Shown here: positions 21,576 to 32,662 of the stretch, in pieces
How the letters are laid out: every line of letters starts with the position of its first letter
Numbering within the stretch: the stretch's first letter is position 1
Assembly: GCF_036850765.1 (NCBI RefSeq)
Contig: NC_089492.1
Span: forward strand, 295,873,090 to 295,937,089
From: Saccopteryx bilineata
Lineage: Eukaryota > Chordata > Mammalia > Chiroptera > Emballonuridae
Reading direction: 5' to 3'
DNA length: 64,000 nucleotides
Notes under the pieces: model-generated
The model's database searches: none
Seen by the model: the letters and a program-made list of their open reading frames with translations, nothing else
What the model was told of the DNA's origin: nothing
Position numbers and translations under genes: made by a program

Positions 21576-22700
21576 CCGGTTAATAAAATTTAAGTCACAC
21601 CGATGTCATGTCCAGATGAGGGAATAGTCAATCATATCCTAATAACTGTATGGTGGTAGTAGGTAGCTAGACTTACCGTGATCGTTTTCGTGATGTATAA
21701 AAATACTGAATTATTATGTCTTAGATCTGACTCTAATATATTGTACGTCAACTGTAATTTAATTTAAAAAAATATACTCTTCAGATGATTCTGGTGCAGG
21801 CTTAAGTCGGAACCACACCATCACGACACACTTGACACTGCTGCCCTCCTGTCTCCACAAAGCTCATCCCTGACTCAGCCCCCACCCCCCCGCATCTAAA
21901 CCCAGTTCTGTTAAGCCCATCCTGCTAAGCACCCTCTCTCAGGTATCCCTTCTCTCCCCTTGGCCTGAATAGCAGTCATGTCCACCCCTCAGCATCTTAC
22001 CAGCTCAGTACCACCCCTCCTGATGTTTCTTCTACTTTCCCCTGGAAGCCCTCCCCCTCAGATTAACTCTATCCATGCCTCCATTCCTCTCAATCACTCA
22101 TTTTCTGCTGCCGGCTTCTAAAACCAATTTAAGCGCCACCTAGTTCTTAGAGCCCTTCCCCTAAGCCCCACCCATAGTTCCCACCCACCTGCCCAATCAG
22201 CCTCTCTGCTCAGTCCTAACCCTGCCTCCTGCTTCCTTGGCCCCGCCCCCCAGTCAACACCCCTTATTTGCCTAAGCCCTAGCAAAGCTTTCAGTTTTGC
22301 CTGTGACTATCAACTCAAGTTTTTCCTTCCACAGAGGGTTAGGACAAAGAGATGGGGCAAAGCAGTGGCTGCAGAATTTCCAGGAGTCTGGCTGGAATGT
22401 CGGAGGGGAGCCTAGAGCTACATCTGCACAGAAGGTTCCATGTCGAGTGGATATTTAGGGGAGTGCTTTATGGTTTTTGCTGGAGGAGGGAGTGGAGACC
22501 AAGGCTCCCACCACACCACTTGTTTATTTCTCCAAGCCACTTCTTTAACACCAAGTTTAATGAGATGTATGACATGGGGTCCCACCCCCAAAATTCCATG
22601 CCCTCCTCTGGGTGGTCTAGCTGCTGAAGGGCATTGGAAAGTAGCACAGGAGGGCCAGCCCTGGTACCATCACGGAACACACACGGGAAGCCAAAAGGCA
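21576..22700. other. Interval between ZNF524 3' end and ZNF865 promoter
   Basis: An L1-tail-like AT-rich piece lies at about 21610-21770. More CCCCGCCCC- and CCCCACCC-type boxes lie at 22160-22245. No coding sequence is supported. Confidence 0.4.
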
Positions 22701-22704
22701 GTGA

Positions 22705-22710
22705 TTTATT
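22705..22710 (-). terminator. ZNF524: Poly(A) signal of ZNF524
   Basis: AATAAA on the minus strand lies 79 bases past the stop codon. A second AATAAA on the minus strand near 22523-22528 could be an alternative. Confidence 0.65.
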
Positions 22711-22788
22711 TCCACGGCCCCTGCCTCCAAGGGCTCGTCAGTCCGGGAGAGGGTGAAGGAAGGCAACAGGGCCCAGAAGTTTAGGCCC

Positions 22789-23715
22789 TCACGTGAAACC
22801 CCCTCCCACAACAGGAAGACCGCCTGATATGAGTGTGTCCTGGTCCCCCTGCCCAGGCGCTGCACCAGCTGAACCCCCAGCTCTAAACCTGGCCTGGGGA
22901 GGGGTGTCTGGGGCTGTGAGTTGTGCCAGCTCTTTCCCTTCTGACTCTTCCTCCTCCTCCTCCTTTTCAGCACCGGTTGTGGCCGGAATGCCCTCGAGGT
23001 CCCACGGTGGCTCCAACCCTGGGTCCTGGGGACCCAAGGGTGCCCCCATGGCCTCAGGGTGCTTGCGTTTGGCATGGCGCCGGAGTGAGTTGGCCTCGGT
23101 GAAGCGCAGCCGGCAGATGGGGCACTGATAGGGGCGCTCCCCGGAGTGGACCCGGTGGTGGTGCGCCAGCTCCCCTGCCTCTCGGAAGCGGCCGGGGCAG
23201 AGTGGGCAGTGGAAGGGCCGCAGGCCGGCGTGGATGTTGCTGTGCCGCCGCAGGTGGCTGGACCTCTTGAAGGCCTTGCCGCAGTCCTTGCACTCGTGCG
23301 GCTTCAGCTCCGAGTGTGAGATGCTATGGCGCTGCAGGTCTGAGAGGTAGGGGAAGGCCCGCAGGCACACGGGGCATAAGTGCGGGGTCTTCCTAGGGCC
23401 GGAGCTCTCGGGCTCCCCTGCCACAGACCCTTCAGAGACTGTATAGGGTACACCCTGATCATCGATCAGCAGGAGGTCACTGCTGCCAATGCTGCCCACG
23501 GGGACTGTCACCCCCTGTGTCAGCGGAGGTTCCTGCCCTGATTTGGGGGGGCGGCCCCGCTTGCGTGGGAGGCAGGCTCTGAGCGTCCGATTGGAGGAGG
23601 CGGCATCCCCGGGACATCCGCCTCGGCCGCCCTGGGGAACAGGAGGTAAGGCCAGAGGTTTCTCTTCCTCTCCAGGTAAAGGTGAACCCAACGGGTCTGG
23701 GCTGGGGGTGTCCAT
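22789..23715 (-). CDS. ZNF524: ZNF524, AT-hook plus four C2H2 fingers
   Basis: The chosen start, MDTPSPDPL, matches human ZNF524 as I recall it. The 74 upstream in-frame codons read through the acceptor (AG at 23755-23754) and intron. The product is 308 residues; I remember about 264 for human, with the extra length mostly in the acidic and Gly-rich C-terminal tail. Near residue 50 an AT-hook-like [10 protein letters not shown] is visible. Four fingers follow: CPVC..HSISH, CKDC..HSNIH, CPLC..HHRVH and CPIC..HAKRKH, all complete. An acidic Glu run ([13 protein letters not shown]) lies after the fingers. It is presumed to be a nuclear DNA-binding regulator. It is head to head with FIZ1 and in tandem with ZNF865. 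Confidence 0.93.
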   Translation of the reverse strand: MDTPSPDPLGSPLPGEEEKPLALPPVPQGGRGGCPGDAASSNRTLRACLPRKRGRPPKSGQEPPLTQGVTVPVGSIGSSDLLLIDDQGVPYTVSEGSVAGEPESSGPRKTPHLCPVCLRAFPYLSDLQRHSISHSELKPHECKDCGKAFKRSSHLRRHSNIHAGLRPFHCPLCPGRFREAGELAHHHRVHSGERPYQCPICRLRFTEANSLRRHAKRKHPEAMGAPLGPQDPGLEPPWDLEGIPATTGAEKEEEEEESEGKELAQLTAPDTPPQARFRAGGSAGAAPGQGDQDTLISGGLPVVGGGFT

Positions 23716-24950
23716 TGAGCAGTGGGGCCTTGGGTCTGGACACTGGAGCCAGGCTAAGAGGAGAGAGGGGGCAGCTGTGAGTGCAGGGAGGGTCTGGAGC
23801 CCCCTTTGTCCCCCAAGACCTCGTCCATCCATCTGTCCAACTCTCACAACCTGGGCACGGCTGACATTCAACTGGACACACAATGATAGACACGCTGGTG
23901 AGCGAAAGAACAAGACAATTCTGTGCCCACTGGTCAACAGTCACTTCCCTATAGGTGTCCCAGGTACCTCCTTAACCCCTGCCAAAGATCTCGAAGTTCA
24001 AGGTCAACCTGAGCCAAAATCAAGAAAAATCTTCGAGGGAGGACAGAGTCCAACTGAGGCAGGCCAGCATCGTGATCCTCAAAGCAGAAAGCCCATGAAA
24101 TCCCTGAGCCATAGAGGCCTCAGAAATGTTCTTGTCTACCCTCTCGGTCGGCAGAAGTAGGAGGGCAAGAGGTTCAGGACCAGAAGAAAGTAACTGGTCT
24201 CAGGTGATGTTTAACCCTGAGTGGTGGGTGAGCAAATATACTGGAGTCTGGTCTCTGGAATCATATTCTGAGTTCAACTGCTGAGTCTGTCACTTGCTCT
24301 CTGTGTGGCTAGGGGCAAGGTACTCGTTTTCCTAGCCTCAGCTCAGTCTTCTGCAAAATAGGGACATATGGTTCCAGCTGCTTGCAGAGACGTGCGGTGA
24401 GAATGATACACAAAAAGTGCTCAGTACACAGAGCACTTAGGAGAGACATGAGCCCTGTGAGTAAGACCACAGTCACCCCTCATTTTGCAAATGGGGAAAG
24501 CGAGGCACAGGAAAGCCAAGCCAGTTGTCCAACCTCCCTCTGCTCAGGAACTAGCCCGGCCAAAATTCGAACCAGATCTCGGGTGGACACAATGGTCTAG
24601 GGGAAGAAAAGGGACTCAGGGGATGCGGGGACGTCATGGGGGCCCGCTGGTCCTGGGTATGAATCCAGCTCTGTGAAATTGATCTACCAGGGTTGTCTGT
24701 TGGCATATAGCAAAAACTCAGACCACACCACCAGGACCATCATCCTCAGAGTCGCGACCAAGAAACTGGAGTGTAACAAAGGGAAGGGGGGAAGGACAGG
24801 TGGTTAGGTGCAGAGGCTACAGGTGCCACTGTGACCCTTTGGAACAGGCACACGGACGGAGGTACAGAGGCGGGGCAACCGCTTTTCCAGGATCACATGG
24901 TTCGCTCCAGTGTGGAGGGGGGGGGCCTGGACTACAATCAGGACCTCGGA
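23716..24950 (-). other. ZNF524: ZNF524 5' UTR end and intron
   Basis: Coding exon 2 starts at 23753 on the minus strand after CTCTCTCCTCTTAG. The intron upstream holds a MIR-like relic at about 24236-24560 and no supported gene. Confidence 0.5.
24236..24560 (+). repeat. MIR-like relic
   Basis: It is collinear with MIR: GAGTCTGGTCTCTGGAATC, then GTCACTTGCTCTCTGTGTGG and GCAAAATAGGGA. A second MIR-like piece may follow from about 24460. Confidence 0.6.
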
Positions 24951-26520
24951 AGCAGTGCCTCGACCCTCGTCCTCTGCCGGTCCCCGAGCAGGCGCGCGCC
25001 AGCCGATACCCCCGGCGCGTGGGGCGGGCCCTGCGGGGGCGGCGGCCAATGAGAGGCGCCGGGCTGTGGGCCGCGAGGGCCGCTAGGAAGGGGGTCTGCG
25101 CGCGCGCACACACGCGCGTGCCTAGGCCGGTTCCACTGGGCTCGAGGTCGGCGAGCAAGAACAGGTGTGGGGAGGGGGACGCGCTCAGGGAGCGCGCGAC
25201 CCCGGGCCTTCCCTCCCTCCGTTCCCCTTCCCCCGCCCGGCCCCCCGCCTCTCGGGTACCTCATTTGCATGTCGCCGGGGCTCGCGATTGTGCGCGTGCG
25301 GGGGGCGACGGGGCCGACGCGTGGGGAGGGGCGGGGGCGAGGGGGCTCTGCCCCTCGGCGGCGGCGGCGGCGGCGCGCGCGCGCGCTAGACGAAGCTCCT
25401 CCTCGGAGCGGACTCCTGTGGCCCCGCCCGCTTCCTCCCCCTCCCCGTCCGAACCGCGCCCACGCGGAACAAAGGGACGCGTTGGGTCCTAAAGACCGCT
25501 TATCCGCGCCTGTGCTCTCGGCGTCTTCTCTTGTCCCCAGCGGGGACTAACCCACCAACACATTCCAACCAGGTACCAATGCCTTTCCTCCCACCAAGTA
25601 CCCGGCCGGAAACCCAATCAAACACAAGTACCGAAAGAATAAGGAGCGGGAAAATGGCTGCTCCTTCCCGTAATTAACATGGCGCCTGATAAGCTTCAAA
25701 GCCTGTCGGAAGGCTGAGGACAAGATGGAGCCTGCGCGCTTCTATCTCTCGCAGTCGGCGAACTTCGGTTTCTTTTTCTCCTGATGCAACGCTAGCATCC
25801 CACCCAGGAGGAGCCTGAAGCTGCGAAAATGGACTCAGATCTGCCCTCATCTGCGATAGCACCCAACAGCGTCGACACGGCGGGGAGGAGACGCACGCTG
25901 AGCTTGTTGCCCTTAGTTTGCATGGCGACAGGGGTCACACCTCCGAACCCTGCTCCTCTTCTTGCCCTTATCAAAGATGGCGCCGACCTGGCTTCTCTAC
26001 TAGTACTGAGAAAGGGACGGCATAGAGGGAGAAGGGCGGGCGGCTGGGCGGAGGGAGGACAAGAAGGCGGGAGAAAGGGGGACTGTGGGGGAGAAAAAGG
26101 GAGCCCAGGCGGAAGTCGAGGGGCCCCCCGGGTGGAAGTGACGCTGCCCCCGCTGCCCAAAATGTCGGCGCCCAGAGGGAGGTGTAAGTAATTAAAGAGG
26201 AAAGCCGACTTACTTTCCCGGCCTCCCGGGGCCGCCCCAGGGCTCCAGAACCCGCGCGCCGTACGAGTGAGGCGGACGCACCCGGCTGCGGGTCCCGCCT
26301 GACCTGCCCCAGCCCTGGGCACCCGGGGCCGCACCTTTTAGGGACAGGGGGGAGGGGCACAAAAGACCGGCTCTATGGGCCTGGGTCGTCGAGCGGACAG
26401 GGCAGGGCGGGGGCTGGGGCGGGAGCGGGAGCGGGAGCAGGGGCGGGGCCCGCCCGGCAGGCAACCGGGTGGGGAGGAGGCGGCGGGGCTTAGCGGTGGC
26501 GAGGCGGAGCCATGGCTGAG
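24950..26520. promoter_or_regulatory. Bidirectional CpG-rich promoter zone, ZNF524 and FIZ1
   Basis: Two CpG-dense peaks (about 24960-25500 and 25980-26520) lie between the divergent genes. Sites seen are an octamer ATTTGCAT at 25263-25270, a cluster of YY1-type ATGG motifs at 25653, 25679, 25725 and 25977, and GC boxes. A GGT|GTAAGTAA donor with GT at 26184-26185 could end the FIZ1 non-coding first exon. A minus-strand donor, AG|GTACCCGAG near 25260, is one option for the ZNF524 first exon. First exons are inferred and transcripts are needed to place them. Confidence 0.55.
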
Positions 26521-27545
26521 AGGAGCCCGGTGGGCGTGGCTTATAGTAATATAGGCGGTGTTTGGTGGAGGCAGCAGGGCCGTAGTGGGAGTGGGTGGAG
26601 CCTAGGCAAAGGGCAAGGCTTAATCAAGGCGTGGCTCAGTAAGAACGGTAGAATGGCCGGAGGTTGAAGGGTCCTAATTGGGGCGGTCTGGAGAAATGGA
26701 GCTCAATGTGAAGTTGGGAGGAGCTTAGAGTAGAAGGGGTGGAGTTTGCCCCGTAGTGTGACTTAAAGAAAGTAGTGGGCAAGAGGGAGTGGGGTTCAGG
26801 CGTGTAATCTGGGGAGTCTTAGTGGCAATAGCAAGCCTTTATAAGGCGGTTGAGATGACTTAGCCTGGGGCGGGACTCAGAGCTCTGGGCTGAGAAAGTG
26901 AGAGGGGTTGGATAATGGAGTCTTGGAAAGGACGGGGCTTCAAGGCTGGGTTAAAGGATAAATTGGGATTTAGGAAGTGAATCTTAGTGGGGAAGGGACA
27001 TGAGACTTAAAGAGGGCACTCAGAGGACCTTAGAGGACAGCAGTAGTCAGAACAGCTTCCCTGTCAAGTCTGTGCTGGGTGCAGGCCTTTAAGTAAACCA
27101 GCAGCGCGTATGGCTACAAGTTTGCTTCGTCTTCCCCGCCACACTGCAAGCTAGGCCCTCCTATAATCCGTATTTTGCAGGTGAAGAGTTTCAGTTGGTT
27201 TTATCGGAGCTGAGGTTCCAGGACTTGCATCTTCAAAAGAGTGGGAGGAGCTCCCATAGGAGTGGGAGGGGCTTTGCCAAGGAATAGAAGAGGTTCCCAG
27301 ATTGTGTGAGGGACAGTACTTTGGGAGTAGGCGGACCCGAGCAAGAGTGGGTGGGGCATAATCACAGTGGGCGGGGCTTAACGAGGAGCCGGAATGTGTT
27401 CCAAATAATGAGTAAGATTAAAATGGTAGGGTGGAGGCGATTTGGCATGATTAGGAAGATTAGCGGATGAAGGGGAGAAGGGTTTGTAGGAGAGTGGGAG
27501 GAGCTTAAAGACTGTTCATGGTCCTGGTGGGAGTGGCTTAGAGTT
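26480..27545 (+). promoter_or_regulatory. FIZ1: Array of GTGGGCGGGGCTTA-like boxes in FIZ1 intron 1
   Basis: About a dozen variants recur over 1.07 kb: GGCGGGGCTTAG at 26482, GGTGGGCGTGGCTTATAG at 26529, GTGGGTGGAGCCTAG at 26591, TGGGAGGAGCTTAGAG at 26715, GTGGGAGGGGCTTTG near 27262, GTGGGCGGGGCTTAACG at about 27367, GTGGGAGGAGCTTAAAG at 27494 and GTGGGAGTGGCTTAGAG at about 27528. All lie in the sense direction of FIZ1. The array may be functional or a drifting simple repeat. Confidence 0.55.
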
Positions 27546-27700
27546 TGGTGGTAAGGTCTCCCAGGGGACACGTGACGGGTCTGTGAGTCCCAAGAGCCCG
27601 ATGGGGGAGGACTGGTGGAGAGGTGACTCTTTCATCTTCCCTCCATGTCTCCCCTGCTCCAGAGAGCCCCCACGCGCCACTGCCCTCACACCACACCACC

Positions 27701-28006
27701 ATGGATGACACCCCGCTGCCAGCGCCCCCTGTCCCTGCCCCGGCCCCAGCACCGCCCGTCGCCGCCCCCCGCGTCCCCTTTCACTGCAGCGAGTGTGGCA
27801 AGAGCTTCCGCTACCGCTCGGATCTGCGGCGCCACTTTGCACGTCACACTGCTCTCAAGCCCCACGCGTGTCCGCGCTGCGGCAAGGGCTTCAAACACAG
27901 CTTCAACCTGGCCAACCACCTGCGCTCACACACGGGTGAGCGGCCCTACCGCTGTTCCGCCTGCCCCAAAGGGTTCCGAGACTCCACTGGCCTGTTGCAC
28001 CATCAG
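27701..28006 (+). CDS. FIZ1: FIZ1 coding exon, fingers 1 to 3
   Basis: The acceptor CTGCTCCAG ends at 27662 and the first ATG in a CACCACC context is at 27701. Exactly 102 codons follow, to a CAG|GTGAGT donor. The protein starts MDDTPLPAPP, is proline/alanine-rich for about 25 residues, then shows fingers CSEC..HFARH and CPRC..HLRSH and the first two-thirds of CSAC..HHQ, which is completed by the next exon. This matches the Flt3-interacting zinc finger protein 1. That factor is reported to bind the receptor tyrosine kinase FLT3 and the retinal factor NRL. The upstream in-frame codons from 27623 are intron. Confidence 0.93.
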
Positions 28007-29269
28007 GTGAGTCCTACACACTGGCCCAGGTTGTGGGGGGGGGGGGGCGGCGAACACGCCCTTGGAGGCCCAGCTCCTCTCTGGGCAATAAAGTAAACTT
28101 GCCTCTTCCTTCCTCCTTTTCTGCCAGAGCTCCCTGACCAGTCAAAACATGAGAGGTTCCTCTTTCAGTCACCACCTTCTTATGAAGTAAAGGAAAATAT
28201 TCCTAGTGCATTTGCCCCACCTAGAGGCTCTTTCCCTCTGCCGTCCCCCTATCCATACACCCCCCTTTCCCCACACACATACCACTATCTGCAACTTTGT
28301 GTTTCTTGCTCCCTTGCCGTTTTTAAAAAGATTTTCCACCTCTGTTCTTAATTCTTTTATTCAGTGATTATATATTGAGAGCTTTCCCTGCTCCCAACAC
28401 TGGGGTGGGATCACCCAAGGGATATCAGTCAAGTCCAAGTATTCGGGGAACTTACATCCCATTGAAGGCAGATGATCAACAAGAAAGCAAATAGGCGAAA
28501 GCTCTCTTTGGGCAGATATTACCAATCAGGAGGATTCTATGCTCATACACTGTATCTTATTCCAGGACTTAAACCACAAGGGCCAGTATCAGTAGATACT
28601 GATACTGTATAAGGAAGACATGATCTCGCCCAGCCACCTAGCCACATTTCAAGGGCTCAACAGCCACACTTGGCTAATGGCCACCATTTTGGGCAGAACA
28701 GAGATAGATCGTTTCCATCCCTATAGAAAGTTCTGTCAGACAGTCTGCTCTAGACAGTCCTATAACATTTATGAAGAGAGCCACCTACCCCAGGCAAGGA
28801 GAAAGCCTCTCTTTCCCTTCCCTCAATATCCAGTGGTTTAGAGGATATGAGTAGGACACACAAAAGTTTGCTGAGAGGCCATTACTTGTCTTAAGTTTTC
28901 ACATAGGGTGGAAGGCAGAGCTGGGATTGCAACCCAGGCCTCAGATCCTCACTGCTTAGCCACTCTCCCAAGACTTAGTCCTCGTCCTCTATGTGGGCTT
29001 GTTGGAATTGAGTCAGAGTTATTCAGGAGCAGTGGGAGAAGGAGTTCCCCAGCTTCAGGAAACAGCACGTGCCAAGGTCCTGAGGCTGGAGGGACTCAAG
29101 GCGTGCCAGCGTGGCCCAAAGCGGAGAAGGAGAGAGAGAGATTGAAGCTAGATCATGGTCTCATAGACAAGGCAGGGGGTGTGGGTCACCTCCCTGTGTG
29201 AGTCCAGAAATCTTTCCTGCAGACTAGATCCTCAGCCTTGATAACGGGACTCTCCTTCCAACTTTCCAG
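28007..29269 (+). other. FIZ1: FIZ1 intron between coding exons
   Basis: The 1263-bp intron runs from GTGAGT to TTTCCAG. It holds a G-run at about 28035-28048 and unclassified old repeat-like text. No gene is supported. Confidence 0.7.
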
Positions 29270-30469
29270 GTCGTCCACACTGGTGAGAAGCCCTACTGTT
29301 GCCTGGTCTGTGAGCTCCGCTTTTCCTCGCGCTCCAGCCTGGGTCGCCACCTCAAGCGTCAGCACCGTGGGGTGCTCCCGTCCCCACTGCAGCCTGGCCC
29401 AGGCCTACCTGCTCTGAGCGCTCCCTGCTCCGTCTGCTGCAACGTGGGGCCCTGCTCGGTGTGCGGTGGCGCAGGGGCTGGCGGCGGAGAGGGCCCAGAG
29501 GGGGTTGGGGCGGGCACGGGCAGCTGGGGTCTGGCGGAGGCCGCAGCTGCAGCGGCGGCTTCGCTGCCCCCGTTTGCGTGCGGCGCCTGTGCACGGCGCT
29601 TTGACCATGGCCGCGAGCTGGCGGCCCACTGGGCCGCACACACCGATGTCAAGCCCTTCAAGTGCCCGCGCTGCGAGCGCGACTTCAATGCCCCTGCACT
29701 GCTGGAGAGGCACAAGCTGACGCACGACCTGCAGGGCCCGGGTGCACCCCCAGCACAGGCCTGGGCCGTGGGGGTTGGTGCAGGGCCTGAGACCCTCGGA
29801 GAGTGTGGCACAGCAGAGACAGGTGATGCCAGGCCGGCCTGGGATGGCGGGCTGCTGCTGGGCCCCGCCGGGGGAGGTGTGCCGGAGCTGGGGGGGCTGC
29901 TCCCTGAGGGTGGTGGGGAGGCCCCTGCACCAGCAGCTGCGGCGGAGCCCTCAGAAGACACCCTGTACCAATGCGACTGCGGGACCTTCTTCGCATCTGC
30001 GGCGGCGCTGGCCAGCCACCTGGAGGCGCACTCGGGGCCGGCCACTTACGGCTGCGGCCACTGTGGAGCCCTGTACGCGGCCCTGGCAGCTCTGGAGGAA
30101 CATCGGCGCGCCAGCCACGGTGAGGGCGGTGGGGCGGAGGCGGCCACGGCAGCCCCTGGAGGGGAGCCTGCCTCCGCTGGGGAGCCTGCGCCCAGCTCCG
30201 GCCGCGGCAAGAAGATCTTCGGCTGCTCCGAGTGCGAGAAGCTGTTCCGCTCCCCGCGGGACCTGGAGCGGCACGTGCTGGTGCACACTGGCGAGAAGCC
30301 GTTCCCATGCCTTGAGTGCGGGAAGTTCTTCCGCCACGAGTGCTACCTCAAGCGCCACCGGCTGCTGCATGGCACCGAGCGCCCCTTCCCCTGTCACATC
30401 TGCGGCAAGGGCTTCATCACGCTAAGCAACCTCTCCCGGCACCTGAAGCTGCATCGCGGCATGGACTGA
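29270..30469 (+). CDS. FIZ1: FIZ1 last coding exon, fingers 3 to 11
   Basis: The exon begins VVHTGEKPY in phase with the previous exon and adds 399 residues, giving 501 in all (human about 496). Finger four is CLVC..HLKRQH. A Cys-rich, Gly-rich spacer follows (CSVCCNVGPCSVCGG). Then come CGAC, CPRC, a degenerate finger (CDC with one residue between the Cys pair), CGHC, and three C-terminal fingers CSEC, CLEC and CHIC joined by TGEKP and TERP linkers. The total of 11 agrees with the known gene. The one-residue Cys spacing in the seventh finger would weaken zinc binding there. Termination is at TGA, HRGMD. Confidence 0.94.
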   Translation, partial: VVHTGEKPYCCLVCELRFSSRSSLGRHLKRQHRGVLPSPLQPGPGLPALSAPCSVCCNVGPCSVCGGAGAGGGEGPEGVGAGTGSWGLAEAAAAAAASLPPFACGACARRFDHGRELAAHWAAHTDVKPFKCPRCERDFNAPALLERHKLTHDLQGPGAPPAQAWAVGVGAGPETLGECGTAETGDARPAWDGGLLLGPAGGGVPELGGLLPEGGGEAPAPAAAAEPSEDTLYQCDCGTFFASAAALASHLEAHSGPATYGCGHCGALYAALAALEEHRRASHGEGGGAEAATAAPGGEPASAGEPAPSSGRGKKIFGCSECEKLFRSPRDLERHVLVHTGEKPFPCLECGKFFRHECYLKRHRLLHGTERPFPCHICGKGFITLSNLSRHLKLHRGMD

Positions 30470-31520
30470 CCATGCAACTACCTTGCCCGGGGCTGGACTC
30501 AGGGCCCAGCCCGGGGGACCGCCAAGCCTACATCAAGATGCGCGAGCCTTGAGATGAGGGGACCCTGGCTGGAAAGATGGGGCTACCGGAAACCCAGATA
30601 GGCCCCCTGAGCTGACAGCATTCAGCTGAGACTCCTCAGCTAAGGGTTCGGGATCAATGGAGACTCCTGAAGCTTGAGGCTTCCCTGGATTCCATGCTAG
30701 CCCCCCCCCAATCAACGGGCCCCTTAGCGGGGGGGGGGGGGGGGGGAGGACCTTGGAATGAGAAATGGGCCTCCAGAAGTTCTCACCTGGAGGGTCCTAA
30801 TGAAAGATGAATAGCACCTTCCCCCCCCCCCAAGGGAAGCCTGTTCTCTCTGTCAGAGCCATCATTCCCAGTGACCTTGATCTGGAGAATGTGGGGGCTG
30901 GGACCATGTCCCAGAATTTCCCCAGATCCTCTCCGATGCTACCCACCGCAGTCCCTGCTGCCCCGAGATAATGGATAGAGCCGCAATCTGCCTTTCCACC
31001 ACTTCATTTCCTTTGTCGAAACAGGACCAGGGTAGATGCCCCCTGCCCTCAACCCACTCCCCTACTAGGCCTCTCTCCCCTACTGCGAAATGGGTCCATC
31101 CTAGTGATCTCCCCACCCCCAAACACTAGAATAGGCTGGTTGGAAGTCCCCCCCCCCAGGCCCAGTAGGATGGACTGACTCAGATGACACTCCTGTCCAC
31201 TGGAGTGGGCTGGCCTGGGTTCTAGCCTGTACCACACCCTCCATACAGTGAATCAGCAGACACCCCCCTCTTCTGTGCCGTTCCCCATTCTGTGAACTCA
31301 CCTGAGAGGGAGGTGGACACTGGGGTCTCCCTTCTGCTCTGCTGTAGTACCTATCTGTTTTTCCATCTCTGTCAAGTTTGTCTGTCTCTCTGTCCCTCCC
31401 AAACCCAAGGGGAAGGGGGTTGGCCAGGGGGTCCTCCCCATGAGCCTTGACCTCACCCACCCCCTTATCCCAGTCCCGTGTCTCCAGGACCCCAATAAAC
31501 CTTGTCCTGTCAGTCAAATG
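30470..31520 (+). other. FIZ1: FIZ1 3' UTR
   Basis: The UTR of about 1.03 kb contains an 18-base G-run at 30729-30746 and C-runs at about 30822 and 31149. It ends after the AATAAA at 31494. Confidence 0.75.
31494..31499 (+). terminator. FIZ1: Poly(A) signal of FIZ1
   Basis: AATAAA is followed by CTTGTCCTGTCAGTC and TGCTGTCTCATTGTCTG, giving a cleavage site near 31515 and a U/GU-rich element. Confidence 0.85.
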
Positions 31521-32022
31521 CTGTCTCATTGTCTGACCTTGACTCCATGGGCGGGGGTGTCTCCCTCCTTGACTTAGGACAGGCCCACCTAAATAGAGAC
31601 CGAGCCTTCCTACCTCCTTCCGAGGAATTGGGAGTCCTTGGCGCAATGCACGGCCCTTAAAGTCAGAGATGGTTTACGTCTCGTCTAAATGGAACCCTGG
31701 AAGGAGAGGGCCCCACGCCTTAGACTCTGCTGCTAAGCCACTGAGTCAGTGCCTTAGAGGCTACTTCCAACCTCAGATGAGTATCCAGGGGTCAGAGGAT
31801 GGGTAGTCCTTCAGATTGCTTCCTGGGTGTCTGAGTACAACTGTGTACTGAGTCCCCTATTGCGTGCCAGGTGTGGTAACCCCTCTGGGGACCCAACAGG
31901 GAACCAAACAACCTGTGAAGTTGATAGTCTAGCACGTGGCTGACGGAGTGTAGAAGAGAAACGAAGGCAATTTCAGAGGGCGGTGAGCACTCTGAAGGAA
32001 GGTGTTAAGAAAGTGAGTGGCT
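31521..32022. other. Downstream flank of FIZ1
   Basis: There is no gene. About 31840-31990 may be an old L2 or MIR relic (ATTGCGTGCCAGGTGTGG). Confidence 0.35.
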
Positions 32023-32290
32023 GCCTGACCAGGCGGTGGCGCTGTGGATAGAGCATCAACCCGGGATGCTGAGGACCCAGGTTGAAAACGCTGAGGTTGC
32101 CGGCTTGAGCACGAGATCATAGATATGATCTCATGGTCACTGGCTTGAGCAAGGGGTCACTGGTTTGACTGGAGCCCTCCAGTCAAGACACGTAAGAGAA
32201 GCAATCAATGTACAACTAAGGTGATGCACATACAAGTTGATTCTTCTCATCTCTCTCCCTTCCTGTCTCTCTCTCGCTAAAAAAAAGAAA
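32023..32290 (+). repeat. Long tRNA-derived SINE (type A), first of a tandem pair
   Basis: It begins GCCTGACCAGGCGGTGGCG. AAGAAAGTGAGTGGCT precedes it and recurs at its end. Confidence 0.85.
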
Positions 32291-32307
32291 AAAGAAAGTG
32301 AGTGGCT

Positions 32308-32662
32308 ACCTGACCGGCAGTGGCACAGTGGATAGAACATTAGCCTGGGACACTGAGGTTCCAGGTTCAAAACCCCAAGATTGCTGCCTTGAGCACTGGC
32401 TCATTCAGCCTGAGCACAGGGGTGCTGGCTTGAGCATGGGATCATCAACATGACCCCATGGCTGCTGGCTTGAAGCTCAAGGTCACTGACTTGAGCAAGG
32501 GGTCACTCTCTCTGCTGGAGCCCCCAGGTCAAAGCACGTATGAGAAGCAATCAATGAACAACTAAACCACAGCAACTATGAGTTGATGTTTTTCATCTGT
32601 CCCTTTGTGTGTGTGTGTTTGTGTGTGTGTGTGTCTATCTCTCTTGCTTGCTAAAAAAAATA
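32308..32662 (+). repeat. Long tRNA-derived SINE (type A), second of a tandem pair
   Basis: It begins ACCTGACCGGCAGTGGC and has a (GT)n tract in the tail. It sits directly at the duplicated target of the first copy. Confidence 0.85.

Noticed and set aside
23716..23937. N-terminal extension of ZNF524
   Set aside because: The extension crosses the acceptor at 23754, and the known protein begins at MDTPSP.
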